A DNA stretch of 64,000 nt, from NCBI RefSeq assembly GCF_012035195.1, contig NZ_JAAVJH010000001.1, positions 1 through 64,000 on the forward strand. Direction: 5' to 3'. The translations under genes were made by a program, and so were the position numbers. This DNA comes from Sphingomonas corticis (GTDB lineage Bacteria; Pseudomonadota; Alphaproteobacteria; Sphingomonadales; Sphingomonadaceae). The notes beneath the pieces were generated by a model. The model was given only the letters and a program-made list of their open reading frames with translations. It had not been told where the DNA came from and made no database searches. Shown here one piece after another: positions 1-7,912 of the stretch (position 1 is its first letter; every line of letters starts with the position of its first letter).

Positions 1-66
1 AATACCAGCATCCCGATCTCGCCGCCTGACACACCGCCAAGCGAGCAGCCTAGACCACCGGGATGA

Positions 67-123
67 GGGGTCCTTTTTCGACGCCGATCACCCCGCTACC
101 GGGGTCCCTTTTCCACGCCGATC
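67..123. repeat. Pair of direct repeats resembling an IS21-family element end
   Basis: Two 23-base direct repeats, GGGGTCCTTTTTCGACGCCG.. at 67-89 and GGGGTCCCTTTTCCACGCCG.. at 101-123, match at 21 of 23 positions and start 34 bases apart. Multiple short terminal repeats of this GGGGTC..TTT..GCCGAT kind are typical of IS21-family (istA/istB) ends in proteobacteria. A short open frame reading into the window from the left stops at 27-29, which could be the tail of a transposition gene, but too little is visible to say. I infer an insertion sequence lies just outside the window; bases 1-66 show nothing else. Confidence 0.45.
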
Positions 124-139
124 CACATCGATATCGTCT

Positions 140-169
140 TGAGGGCGAACGCGACGGGGCGCGTAGTCC
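140..169 (+). promoter_or_regulatory. ECF-type promoter, site 1
   Basis: TGAGGG at 140-145, a 16-base spacer, then CGTAGTCC at 162-169. The layout is identical to five other sites in this island. It lies about 33 bases upstream of the copper-binding protein gene starting at 202. Assignment to the sigma factor encoded at 2704-3273 is inference. Confidence 0.65.
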
Positions 170-201
170 CTCATGAGCGGGGGCTCACGCGGAGATCACC
201 G

Positions 202-537
202 ATGCACGATCATATGAGCGCCGAGATGCAGGCTTGCATGGACGCCTGCCACCACTGCCACGTCACCTGCCTGTCGATGACCACCCAGCACTGCCTTCAG
301 GTGGGCGGCGCACATGCCGCGCCCGACCACATCAAGATCGTGCTCGATTGCGCGCAAATTTGCGCCACCTCGCTCGAGTTCATGGCGCGCGGGTCCGACC
401 AGCATAAGCTCGTATGCGGCAGCTGTGCCCAGATCTGCCGCGCCTGCGCAGAGAGCTGCCGCGGGCTCGACGGCATGGAAGATTGCGTTGCCGCCTGTGA
501 GCAATGTGCCGACGCATGCGAGAAGATGGCCGCCTGA
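202..537 (+). CDS. Four-helix-bundle copper-binding protein (DUF326/Csp-like)
   Basis: The 111-residue product contains 16 cysteines spaced as CxxxC, CxxC and CxxxxxxC along predicted helices (for example MQACMDACHHCHVTC near the N terminus and CEQCADACEKM at the C terminus). This is the pattern of the DUF326/copper storage protein (Csp) family, in which cysteines line the core of a four-helix bundle and bind many Cu(I) ions. No signal peptide is visible, so a cytosolic store is likely. I chose ATG 202, after AGATCACCG, because an upstream in-frame extension to 139 would run through the promoter-like site at 140-169. It stands alone, ahead of convergent copD, and probably belongs to the island's ECF regulon. 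Confidence 0.85.
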   Translation: MHDHMSAEMQACMDACHHCHVTCLSMTTQHCLQVGGAHAAPDHIKIVLDCAQICATSLEFMARGSDQHKLVCGSCAQICRACAESCRGLDGMEDCVAACEQCADACEKMAA

Positions 538-573
538 TCGGTGATGGGCGGGTGGTGATCGACCGCCCGCTCC

Positions 574-1503
574 TCACATCGCCGTTGCGGGGGGCTCGAG
601 CATCCCCAGCCAGGCAACCAGCGCCAGGATCGTGACCGCACAGCTCGTCTCGATTGCGAGACTGCGTCGCAGAGCAGCGAGCGCGGCCCGATGATCGCCC
701 ACAGCAACCGAGCGCTCGAACGCCGGCGTCAGCCGAAAACGGTTGAGGGAGGCCAACCCCAGCATCGTGCCGAACAATGCCAGCTTGGCGAGGAGGAGCT
801 GGCCGTAGAGTGTGGTGAGAAGTCTCGGTAGATTGCCGGCACCGACCAGCAGCCAGCCATTGACCAGGCCCGTCACAACTATCGTGCCGACCGCGACCGT
901 GCCGACCAGACCGAAGCCGTGCAGTGCGCGATGGGTTAGTCTGAGATGCGCGACATCGACGCGAACTGCTGGCCGCATCACGAGCAGCGTCAACCCGAGC
1001 AGTGCGCCGACCCAGGCTCCGGCCGCCAACAGGTGCAGAATGTCGGCGACCAGATGGACCCAGCCTGTCGCGCCTTCATCCATCGCGCCATGACCCGTCC
1101 AGGCGAGCGTTGCGAGCGCAAGGCCCGCCGCGAGCGCCACTAGGCCGAGCGGCGCAGTGCGTCCCGCCGTGATCAGCGCGGCAATCACGGCAACGATCAG
1201 CGCGACCATGCGCGCCTCCCATGCCGTGCCCGTTGCGGACCCGGTAAGCAGCATCCCGATCGCTTCCCGGTCGATCGGCCACGCCGGCGCACCGGCCATC
1301 GCCGCGGCGAGCAGGACGAGCGCGATGCTGGAAAGCAGCAGACCGAGCAGGCCACTCCCCACCAGCCAGGGGCGCAAAGCGAGCGCGTCTGCGCGCTCCT
1401 CGACCTTGAGCCCGTAGAGGCTGAACGCCGACAGGCCGAACAGTCCGCTCAACGCCATGTAGAGTGCGAAGCGGACCGCGATCAGCGGCCAGTCGGCGTC
1501 CAC
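574..1503 (-). CDS. copD: CopD family copper resistance / copper import membrane protein
   Basis: A 309-residue integral membrane protein with about eight hydrophobic segments and the CopD domain in its C-terminal half (His-containing stretches such as GWVHLVADILHLLAAGAWVG). CopD proteins work with periplasmic CopC in moving or buffering copper across the inner membrane. The start is GTG at 1503, one base after the copC stop, so the pair is translationally close-coupled. The gene is convergent with the copper-binding protein gene ending at 537. Transcription probably begins at the ECF-type site 1903-1932 ahead of copC. Confidence 0.9.
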   Translation of the reverse strand: MDADWPLIAVRFALYMALSGLFGLSAFSLYGLKVEERADALALRPWLVGSGLLGLLLSSIALVLLAAAMAGAPAWPIDREAIGMLLTGSATGTAWEARMVALIVAVIAALITAGRTAPLGLVALAAGLALATLAWTGHGAMDEGATGWVHLVADILHLLAAGAWVGALLGLTLLVMRPAVRVDVAHLRLTHRALHGFGLVGTVAVGTIVVTGLVNGWLLVGAGNLPRLLTTLYGQLLLAKLALFGTMLGLASLNRFRLTPAFERSVAVGDHRAALAALRRSLAIETSCAVTILALVAWLGMLEPPATAM

Positions 1504-1504
1504 C

Positions 1505-1876
1505 TCACTTCACCGCGAAGGCGAAGTTGCCGGATACCCGATGGGTATCGGCGGAGACGATATGCCACGCGACGCTATAGCGGCCTGCGCCGAGCGGCGA
1601 CTTGGGCACGATGACCAGCGTTCGGCCGTCAGGCGCGATTTCTGCGGTAGCTGCGACCTTCATCGGCGGGTGCGTCGTACCGCCATGGCCGGTCATCATC
1701 ACGTCCGCGCCGGAAAATTTCGGCATGAGCTTCTCGCTGAACTGCAAGGCGATACGCGCAGGTTTGGTGACGGTCGCGTTGGGCGAGGGCGAGGCCGAGA
1801 CGAGCTTTGGGTGAGCCTGCGCGGCACTGGCGAAGCTCAGGAGAGCCAGGGCAATAGGAAGGGCAACAGAACGCAT
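1505..1876 (-). CDS. copC: Periplasmic copper chaperone CopC
   Basis: A 123-residue exported protein: a signal peptide (about residues 1-21, ending AQA) is followed by the mature N-terminal HPKLVSASPSPNATV, in which the first His is the classic Cu(II) ligand of CopC. The C-terminal SADTHRVSGNFAF motif supplies the second conserved His and Asp area. The internal segment with several Met residues (KLMPKFSGADVMMTG) is less conserved. CopC binds copper in the periplasm and partners with CopD, encoded one base downstream. The gene is divergent from the CnrY/X/H-like operon and shares its upstream region, where back-to-back ECF-type promoter sites overlap as an inverted repeat. Confidence 0.92.
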   Translation of the reverse strand: MRSVALPIALALLSFASAAQAHPKLVSASPSPNATVTKPARIALQFSEKLMPKFSGADVMMTGHGGTTHPPMKVAATAEIAPDGRTLVIVPKSPLGAGRYSVAWHIVSADTHRVSGNFAFAVK

Positions 1877-1902
1877 GAGCTACTCCGACAAGGTTCGTGT
1901 CC

Positions 1903-1932
1903 CTTCTACGCGGCGCAAGGTCCGATCCCTCA
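1903..1932 (-). promoter_or_regulatory. ECF-type promoter, site 2 (copCD)
   Basis: On the minus strand TGAGGG (1932-1927), a 16-base spacer, then CGTAGAAG (1910-1903), ending 27 bases before the copC start. The element and spacing match site 4 in front of copA, including the extended CGTAGAAG. Its -35 half forms an inverted repeat (ATCCCTCA/TGAGGGAT, 1925-1950) with the -35 half of divergent site 3. Confidence 0.7.
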
Positions 1933-1942
1933 GCCTGGCCGG

Positions 1943-1972
1943 TGAGGGATGATGGGCAGCGATGCGTATCGG
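1943..1972 (+). promoter_or_regulatory. ECF-type promoter, site 3 (sigma operon autoregulation)
   Basis: TGAGGG at 1943-1948, a 16-base spacer, then CGTATCGG at 1965-1972, about 25 bases before the anti-sigma-like gene at 1998. Its position suggests the sigma operon is transcribed by its own product. Confidence 0.68.
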
Positions 1973-1997
1973 ATGTTAGAGGGGCGGAGTGGAAAGC

Positions 1998-2270
1998 ATG
2001 GACGACTTGGACAGAGCACTGGCTCGACTGGCGGAAGCGCCAGCTCCGGCTGCCCTAGAAGGCATCGAGAACCGGATCCTCGCGCGGATCGGCAGCCGTC
2101 CCGCCGTCCGGGGGGCGGGGCTCGGGATTGGTGTCATCACGGCCGTGGCGCTCGGCATCGGGATCGTGGGCGCGGAATTGCCTGCGACGGCAAGCCCCGT
2201 TGTCTCGCTCGCACCGCTTGGCGCAGCCTCCCCCCTTGCGCCTTCCGCGCTGCTGATCGGTGAGCCATGA
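1998..2270 (+). CDS. CnrY-like membrane anti-sigma factor candidate
   Basis: A 90-residue protein with a short acidic/helical cytosolic N terminus (DDLDRALARLAEAP, then an amphipathic stretch IENRILARIGSR), one membrane segment at about residues 37-58 (GAGLGIGVITAVALGIGIVG) and a short outer tail. Size, topology and gene order (anti-sigma, sensor, sigma) match CnrY of the CnrYXH system, although the sequence itself is too short and divergent to be assigned by motif. I chose ATG 1998, with GGAG eight bases upstream, rather than GTG 1989. The stop overlaps the next start by four bases (ATGA). Predicted role: it holds the ECF sigma factor at the membrane until the periplasmic sensor signals metal. 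Confidence 0.65.
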   Translation: MDDLDRALARLAEAPAPAALEGIENRILARIGSRPAVRGAGLGIGVITAVALGIGIVGAELPATASPVVSLAPLGAASPLAPSALLIGEP

Positions 2271-2707
2271 CCTCGACCAAACGGGTTGTCCTGTGCGCCT
2301 TGCTCGCCTTCCTGGCAGCGATCGGTGGTGTCTTTGTCGGGCGTGCGCTGCTGCCGCAGCCCAAACAGCCCGGCGCGGCGCTCCACGAAGTGCTGCACCA
2401 CAAGCTCGCGCTCGATAGCGACCAGCAGGCCCGACTGAAGGTGCTCGAAGACCGGTTCGCGGTGCAACGCCGCGCCCTCGAGCTGGAGATGCGCGCCGCC
2501 AATGCCCGACTTGCCGAAGCGATCGAGGCCGAGCACGGCAACGGCCCGCGGGTGGCCGCGGCGGTCGACCAGAGCCATGCCGCGATGGGCGAGCTGCAGA
2601 AGGCGACACTGGCGCACATCTTCGCAATGCGTCAGCTCCTCCGGCCCGATCAGACATCCCAATTCGACGATGCGGTGGTGAAGGCCCTCACCGACGGCCA
2701 GGGGTGA
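2267..2707 (+). CDS. CnrX-like periplasmic metal sensor
   Basis: A 146-residue protein with an N-terminal membrane anchor (about residues 8-28) and an all-helical periplasmic domain. LHEVLHHKL at about residues 39-47 gives two His four residues apart, and HIFAM near residue 117 gives His and Met four apart. In CnrX the metal site is formed by an HxxxH pair and an HxxxM pair of the same kind, so the ligands appear conserved. The family (periplasmic heavy-metal sensor, Spy/CpxP-like fold) releases the anti-sigma when metal binds. ATGA overlap with the gene before, GTGA overlap with the sigma gene after, so the three are translationally coupled. Confidence 0.78.
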   Translation: MTSTKRVVLCALLAFLAAIGGVFVGRALLPQPKQPGAALHEVLHHKLALDSDQQARLKVLEDRFAVQRRALELEMRAANARLAEAIEAEHGNGPRVAAAVDQSHAAMGELQKATLAHIFAMRQLLRPDQTSQFDDAVVKALTDGQG

Positions 2708-3273
2708 GCCTCGATTGGGCCGCGCTGTCGGATGGTGAACTGGCGACGCTCAGCGTCGCCGGCCGGCAAGCCGCTTTCGCCGAGATCGTGCGACGCTATC
2801 GGCAGCCGATGTTCCGGCTTTCGCGCGCCTTCCTCGGCGATGCCGACGACGCGCTGGACGTGACCCAGGAAGCGTTCGTGGCCGCGCATCAGGCCTTGTC
2901 GCGCTACGACCCCAACCGATCAATGCAGGCGTGGCTCACGACCATCGCCGTCAACAAATGCCGCGATTGGGCGCGCAAGCGTGCCGTGCGCCGGTTTTTG
3001 TCGTTCGCGCTGCCGAACGACGAACAGGTTCAGAGCATCGTCGACGAACAGGTGCCGATCGACGATGCAGCCGGCGATCGGCAGGAACTCGACCGCGTGA
3101 CCCACGCCATCTCGACCTTGCCGGCAAACCTGAAGGAGCCTCTGGTGCTTCGCACCATAGAAGGTCTCAGCCAGGCTGAGACCGCCGATGTGCTGGGGAT
3201 CAGCCAAAAGGCGGTCGAAACCCGCCTCTACCGCGCGCGGGCACGGCTGCTTGAAAAACTAGGGAGCCGTTGA
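2704..3273 (+). CDS. ECF RNA polymerase sigma factor (CnrH-like)
   Basis: A 189-residue sigma-70 family protein with region 2 (about residues 22-95, including ADDALDVTQEAFVAAHQAL and the DNA-melting stretch WLTTIAVNKCRDWARKR) and region 4 (about 130-185, LRTIEGLSQAETADVLGIS plus KAVETRLYRARARLLEKL). It lacks regions 1 and 3, as ECF factors do. The GTG start at 2704 lies within the stop of the sensor gene. Its place after anti-sigma-like and CnrX-like genes, and the six matching promoter sites around it, suggest it is the master activator of this copper island. Its stop codon is part of the -35 element of the copA promoter. Confidence 0.88.
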   Translation: MSLDWAALSDGELATLSVAGRQAAFAEIVRRYRQPMFRLSRAFLGDADDALDVTQEAFVAAHQALSRYDPNRSMQAWLTTIAVNKCRDWARKRAVRRFLSFALPNDEQVQSIVDEQVPIDDAAGDRQELDRVTHAISTLPANLKEPLVLRTIEGLSQAETADVLGISQKAVETRLYRARARLLEKLGSR

Positions 3274-3300
3274 GGGGTGGATGGGCCGCCCGCGTAGAAG
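3271..3300 (+). promoter_or_regulatory. ECF-type promoter, site 4 (copAB)
   Basis: TGAGGG at 3271-3276, a 16-base spacer, then CGTAGAAG at 3293-3300, 38 bases before the copA start. The -35 half includes the sigma gene stop codon, so sigma operon and copA promoter are packed without a gap. Confidence 0.7.
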
Positions 3301-3338
3301 AAGCGACGGCCCGTCGTGGCCACATCCTAGGAGCTTGC

Positions 3339-5312
3339 ATGTCGCGCGTTCTCGACCGCCGCCAGGTGCTGCGCGGTGCCAGTCTGGCAGGGGGCGGCCT
3401 CGCCCTGTCGGCCTATATGCCCGCTTGGGCACAGCCCGTTTCTGCCGGCATCGCTAAGCCGTTGCCCACGGTGTCGGGCGAGGACATCACCCTCAGGGTT
3501 GCGTATCAGATGATGATGATCGACGGGCGGCAGAGCCACGCGATCGGCATCAACGGCACCGTGCCCGCTCCGCTCATCCGCTTGCGCGAGGGACAGAATG
3601 TCCGCCTCCACGTCGTCAACGAGCTCGACGAGGAAACCTCGATCCACTGGCACGGGCTGTTGCTCCCCTTCCAGATGGACGGCGTGCCCGGAATCGCCTT
3701 CCCCGGCATTCCGGCCCGCTCGACCTTTACCTACGAGTTCCCGATCATCCAGAGCGGCACCTATTGGTACCATAGCCATTCGGGGCTTCAGGAGCAGGAA
3801 GGGCATTATGGCCCGATCCTGATCGACCCCAAGAACCCCGATCCGGTGAAGTTCGATCGCGAGCATGTGATCGTGCTGTCCGACCACAGCTTCCGGCACC
3901 CGCACTATCTGTTCGATCGGCTGAAAAAGGAATCGGGTTACTTCAACCGCCAGCGCCAGACCCTGGCCGGCCTTCTCGCCGGCAAGGACCAATCGCTGAA
4001 AGAGCGGTTGATGTGGGGCAAGATGCGGATGGACCCCGCCGACGTCGCCGACGTCACAGGGTCGGTCTACACCTACCTCGTCAACGGCTACGGTCCGAAG
4101 GACAACTGGACCGCACTGTTCCGCCCCGGCGAGCGGGTGCGGCTGCGCTTCATCAACGCGTCGTCCATGACGACCTTCAATGTCCGCATTCCCGGGCTGC
4201 CGATGACGATCGTCGCGGCTGATGGCCTCAACGTGCGCCCCGTCGAGATCGATGAGTTCCAGTTCGGTCCGGCCGAGACCTATGACGCGATCGTCACCCC
4301 CCCTGACCTGCGCGCCTATACGCTGGTCGGTGAGAGCGTCGACCGCTCCGGGATGGCGCGCGCGACGCTTGCACCGCGCGAGGGCATGGCGGCCGAGGTT
4401 CCCCCACTCCGCAAGCGCCCACTCACGACCATGAAGGACATGGGCATGGGCGGGATGGATCATGGCACGATGGACCACAGCGCCATGAACCATGGCGCAG
4501 CGGGCGCCGCCGCGGGATCGATGGCCGGCATGGACCATGCTGCAATGGGGCATGGTGCAAGCGTCGGCACGATGCCGGGCATGGATCATTCCCAGATGAA
4601 CCATGGCGCCTCTGGCGCTGCTGCGGGCGGCGGCATGGCGGGCATGAACCACGGCCAGCCCGAGGGCGGCGCCATGGCCGGAATGGATCACGGTTCCGGC
4701 ACGATGTCGACGACGACCGGCGATCAGATGGGCGGGATGGACATGGGTGGCATGAGCCATTCCATGCGCGACTTCAGCAATGCCCCCGAGGTGAAGAAGG
4801 GACCGGGCGTGCAGACCATTTCGCCGATGCCGGTCGATCGCACCGGCGATCCCGGGCAGGGCCTGGAGAACGTCGGGCATCGCGTTCTCACCTATCGCGA
4901 CCTGATGGCGCTCGACCGCAACCCGGACACACGCGCACCGGAGCGGGAGATCAAGCTTCACCTCACCGGCAACATGGAGCGCTACATGTGGGGCTTCGAC
5001 GGCGAGAAGCTGTCGGAGAACCCCGACCCGATCACCCTGCTTCACGGCGAGCGGGTACGGGTGACGCTCATCAACGACACGATGATGGGGCATCCGATCC
5101 ACATCCACGGCCACTTCTTCGACCTGGTGACCGGCAAGGGCGCCTACGCCCCCCGTAAGCATACGGTGCTGGTGCAGCCGGGAGGAACGGTAAGCTGGGA
5201 CGTGACCGGCGAGGAAGGCGACTGGGCCTTCCACTGCCACATGCTCTACCACATGCACGCGGGGATGATGCGCGTTGTCCAGGTTCGCAAGGCCGGGGAG
5301 GCCGCGGCGTGA
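3339..5312 (+). CDS. copA: Multicopper oxidase CopA (PcoA-type)
   Basis: A 657-residue periplasmic multicopper oxidase. The N terminus carries a Tat signal (DRRQVLRGASLAGGGLALS). Copper-site motifs are HWHG (about residue 101), WYHSHSG (142), HPIHIHGHFF (584) and HCHMLYHMHAGM (631), giving the type 1 and trinuclear centres. Residues about 364-474 form a long Met/His/Gly-rich linker with repeated MDH and MNHG units, as in PcoA/CopA, which probably binds extra copper. The likely role is oxidation of Cu(I) in the periplasm. I chose ATG 3339, preceded by TAGGAG; a longer frame back to 3270 would translate the promoter and adds no signal sequence. GTGA overlap with copB. Confidence 0.95.
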   Translation: MSRVLDRRQVLRGASLAGGGLALSAYMPAWAQPVSAGIAKPLPTVSGEDITLRVAYQMMMIDGRQSHAIGINGTVPAPLIRLREGQNVRLHVVNELDEETSIHWHGLLLPFQMDGVPGIAFPGIPARSTFTYEFPIIQSGTYWYHSHSGLQEQEGHYGPILIDPKNPDPVKFDREHVIVLSDHSFRHPHYLFDRLKKESGYFNRQRQTLAGLLAGKDQSLKERLMWGKMRMDPADVADVTGSVYTYLVNGYGPKDNWTALFRPGERVRLRFINASSMTTFNVRIPGLPMTIVAADGLNVRPVEIDEFQFGPAETYDAIVTPPDLRAYTLVGESVDRSGMARATLAPREGMAAEVPPLRKRPLTTMKDMGMGGMDHGTMDHSAMNHGAAGAAAGSMAGMDHAAMGHGASVGTMPGMDHSQMNHGASGAAAGGGMAGMNHGQPEGGAMAGMDHGSGTMSTTTGDQMGGMDMGGMSHSMRDFSNAPEVKKGPGVQTISPMPVDRTGDPGQGLENVGHRVLTYRDLMALDRNPDTRAPEREIKLHLTGNMERYMWGFDGEKLSENPDPITLLHGERVRVTLINDTMMGHPIHIHGHFFDLVTGKGAYAPRKHTVLVQPGGTVSWDVTGEEGDWAFHCHMLYHMHAGMMRVVQVRKAGEAAA

Positions 5313-6526
5313 TCCGGGCGCTCCTCCTCGCCGGTATGGCGCCGCTCGCCCTTGCGACACCCGCATTCGGGCAGACCATGGACCATTCCATGCACAACAT
5401 GCCGGGCATGACGATGCCGGCAAAGCCGGCGGCCAAACCGGCCGCCAAGCCGAAAGCGAAAGCCGCGGCCAAGTCCGCGACTAAGCGTAAGGCCCCCGTC
5501 CGACGCACCGCGCCACGCCGCGCGCAACCGGCGAAGGCGCAGGCTGCCGACCCTCATGCCGGGCATGACATGAGCGGAATGCAGGGGATGGATATGGGCG
5601 GTCAGCAGCAGGCTGCGCCCACCCAGAACCCGCACGCCGGGCACGATATGTCCGCTATGCCCGGCATGGCAGCATCGACAGATGCGAGCCAGGACCCGCA
5701 TGCCGGCCATGATATGAGCACAATGTCGGGCATGGCGATGCCCGGCGCTCAGCCCGCTGCCAAGGTCGGAACCGACCTTCCCCCCGGCAACAAGCCCGCT
5801 CCCGCCCCGGCCGGCGACCACCTCGCCGATCGCTTCTGGGGCGCTGACGCCATGGCCAGCTCGCGCGAGAACGATCTGCGCCGCGAGCATGGCGGGATGA
5901 CCGTCTATCAGATCCTCTTCAACCTCGCCGAATATCAGGCACGCAAAGGCGGCGACGGCTATCGCTGGGACGGAGAGGCCTGGATCGGGGGCGACATCAA
6001 TCGCTTCACGCTGAAATCCGAGGGCGAAGGCACCTTCGGCAAGCCGCTCGAACAGGCCGAGGTGCAGGCGCTCTACAGCCGCGCTCTCGATCCCTACTGG
6101 AACCTCCAAGCTGGCGTTCGCTACGACTTCAAGCCCAACCCCTCACGCACCTATGCAACGGTAGGGATCGAGGGGCTGGCCCCCGGTTGGTTCGAGGTGG
6201 AGGGCGCAGTGTTTCTCTCCGACAAGGGCGACGTGCTTGGCCGTGCCGAAGGCTATTACGATCAGCGCATCACCAACTGGTTCGTGCTCCAGCCCAGGGT
6301 GGAGGCCAACTTTTCCGCGCAGGACGTGCCCGAAACCGGCACCGGCTCCGGTCTCACCGACCTCGAGGCCGGGCTTCGGCTTCGCTACGAGGGCCGGCGC
6401 GAGTTCGCCCCGTACATCGGCGTGTCTTGGGAGCGGCAGTTCGGCGACACCGCGCGCTTCACCCGCGCACGCGGCGACAGTACGGGCGGCTTCAGCTTCG
6501 TCGCGGGCGTGAGGACCTGGTTCTGA
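5309..6526 (+). CDS. copB: Outer-membrane copper resistance protein CopB
   Basis: A 405-residue protein with a signal peptide (first ~20 residues, ending AFGQ), a low-complexity region (about 22-165) mixing Ala/Lys-rich stretches with four HAGHDM or MDHSM type copper-binding units, and a C-terminal beta-barrel domain (about 170-405) ending in Phe (RTWF), as outer-membrane proteins do. CopB/PcoB proteins accompany CopA and help bind or pass copper at the outer membrane. GTG start within the copA stop. The decapeptide HAGHDMSGMQ is also found at the end of the Cys-rich protein encoded at 9867-10088. Confidence 0.93.
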   Translation: MIRALLLAGMAPLALATPAFGQTMDHSMHNMPGMTMPAKPAAKPAAKPKAKAAAKSATKRKAPVRRTAPRRAQPAKAQAADPHAGHDMSGMQGMDMGGQQQAAPTQNPHAGHDMSAMPGMAASTDASQDPHAGHDMSTMSGMAMPGAQPAAKVGTDLPPGNKPAPAPAGDHLADRFWGADAMASSRENDLRREHGGMTVYQILFNLAEYQARKGGDGYRWDGEAWIGGDINRFTLKSEGEGTFGKPLEQAEVQALYSRALDPYWNLQAGVRYDFKPNPSRTYATVGIEGLAPGWFEVEGAVFLSDKGDVLGRAEGYYDQRITNWFVLQPRVEANFSAQDVPETGTGSGLTDLEAGLRLRYEGRREFAPYIGVSWERQFGDTARFTRARGDSTGGFSFVAGVRTWF

Positions 6527-7254
6527 GCCCGCGGCTCCGCCTCCATGTCGGGGCAAGCAAGGTTCACCGCTGGCTTGCGCTCCTGATTGGGGCGCAGGCG
6601 ATCGTCTGGTTCACCAGCGGGCTCGTCATGAGCCTGCTGCCGATCGATACGGTGCATGGCGATCACCGGATCGACCGGAACGTCGAACCAGCCCTGATCG
6701 CCACCCAGGACTTCGCGCCCGTCCCTGCCCTTCTCGCATCGGCAGGAGCGCCGGTGCGTCAGCTTCAGCACCGGATGCTGCTGGGGCGATCGATCGTCGA
6801 AGCCCAGCTCGACGACGGCAAGGTGCGTTTGCTGGACGCTCGCACCGCAAAGCCGCTGCCCCCGGTCGACAGCGCAGCCGCAGCGCTGATCGCAAGACAG
6901 GCGTATCGCGGCGATCCCGGCTCGGCGCCCATCGTCGAGCGGATCGACCGCCCGAGCACCGAGTACCGCGGTGCCCTCCCCGCCTGGCGGGCCTCTTTCC
7001 CCGATGACGACGGGACCCGCATCTACGTGGCGGCTGAGACGGGGCGGCTGACATCGGTGCGAACCGGCACCTGGCGGCTCTACGACTTCTTCTGGGGCCT
7101 CCACATCATGGATTGGACCGAGCACGAACGGTTCAACACGCCATGGCTCAACGCTTTCGCAGCGGGCGGACTCGTGTTCGCTGTCGCCGGGGCGATCCTG
7201 CTCTTTATGCGCTGGCCCCGTCGACGCCGCAGGAAAGCTCAAGGGGTCCGCTAG
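6523..7254 (+). CDS. PepSY-domain membrane protein in the copper operon
   Basis: About 243 residues: a first membrane segment following KVHRWLALLIGAQAIVWF, a periplasmic PepSY-like region (about 60-185, with EYRGALPAWRASFPDDDGTR), and a second membrane segment near the C terminus ending in a basic tail (RWPRRRRRK). Such proteins commonly sit with metal-reductase or copper genes; the exact role is unknown. The start is uncertain: no ATG or GTG is in frame before the first membrane segment. I propose CTG 6523, four bases inside the copB stop. The first in-frame ATG (6628) would remove the helix. Co-transcribed with copAB. Confidence 0.75.
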   Translation: MSPRLRLHVGASKVHRWLALLIGAQAIVWFTSGLVMSLLPIDTVHGDHRIDRNVEPALIATQDFAPVPALLASAGAPVRQLQHRMLLGRSIVEAQLDDGKVRLLDARTAKPLPPVDSAAAALIARQAYRGDPGSAPIVERIDRPSTEYRGALPAWRASFPDDDGTRIYVAAETGRLTSVRTGTWRLYDFFWGLHIMDWTEHERFNTPWLNAFAAGGLVFAVAGAILLFMRWPRRRRRKAQGVR

Positions 7255-7269
7255 AGAGCCGCGTATCCT
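7240..7269 (+). promoter_or_regulatory. ECF-type promoter, site 5
   Basis: CAAGGG at 7240-7245, a 16-base spacer, then CGTATCCT at 7262-7269, 29 bases before the DUF305 gene at 7299. The -35 differs from the other sites at two positions (CA for TG), and it begins inside the end of the PepSY gene. Confidence 0.55.
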
Positions 7270-7298
7270 TCAGTGGGTGGGGCCGCATAGGAGAGCGC

Positions 7299-7901
7299 AT
7301 GATGAAGCACGACGACCCCAGCTCCAAACGGGGCGGTCTGGGGATGAGCTACGGGCGCTTCGCCGCAATGATCGCGACGTCGACGGTCGTGATGTTCGGG
7401 CTCATGTACCTCAACACCTACGCGCTCGCCCATGTCGAATACAGCCAGACCAGGACATGGATGGCGATCGTCATGGGCGCCGTGATGGCGATCATCATGC
7501 TCGGCTTCATGTGGGGCATGTACCCCAACCGGAAGGCCAATCTCGGCATCGTGGCGGCCTCGATCGTGGTGTTCGCCGGCGCCTTGTGGCTTGTCCGCAG
7601 CCAGGAGACGGTCGGCGACGTCGCTTACATGAAGGCCATGATCCCGCATCACTCGATCGCGATCATGACCAGCGAGCGCGCGCACATCAAAGACCCCGAG
7701 GTGCGGAAACTCGCGGACGGGATCATCGACGCCCAGGTCCGCGAGATCGCGCAGATGAAGCGCTACATCGCTCGGCTCGAGGCGCACCCGATGCCCGATA
7801 ATGCGCCCGACCTCCCGTCCTATCGCGACAAGCAGGTGCCCCCGCCGCCCCCCGAAACCGACGAGAGCGTCGGCATCAACACGCTTCAGCCGATCCGCTG
7901 A
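7299..7901 (+). CDS. DUF305 membrane protein, copper island
   Basis: A 200-residue protein: a Met-rich N-terminal half with three membrane segments (about 20-40, 52-72 and 80-98) and a DUF305 domain at about 105-165 with the family motif YMKAMIPHHSIAIMTSERA. DUF305 domains are ferritin-like helical bundles whose HH and Met residues are thought to bind metal. ATG 7299 follows a GGAGAG ribosome-binding site; ATG 7302 is a possible alternative. It has its own promoter-like site and is followed by a second, exported DUF305 protein, suggesting inner-membrane and periplasmic versions of the same function. Confidence 0.85.
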   Translation: MMKHDDPSSKRGGLGMSYGRFAAMIATSTVVMFGLMYLNTYALAHVEYSQTRTWMAIVMGAVMAIIMLGFMWGMYPNRKANLGIVAASIVVFAGALWLVRSQETVGDVAYMKAMIPHHSIAIMTSERAHIKDPEVRKLADGIIDAQVREIAQMKRYIARLEAHPMPDNAPDLPSYRDKQVPPPPPETDESVGINTLQPIR

Positions 7902-7912
7902 GCAACATCGCT

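Noticed and set aside
1998..2270. NepR anti-sigma of the general stress response
   Set aside because: The protein has a membrane helix, and the partner genes are a CnrX-like sensor and an ECF factor, not PhyR and EcfG.
3327..5423. Long minus-strand frame opposite copA (about 698 codons)
   Set aside because: It is a mirror of the copA coding strand caused by high G+C codon usage; His-rich low-complexity product, no domain, no ribosome-binding site.
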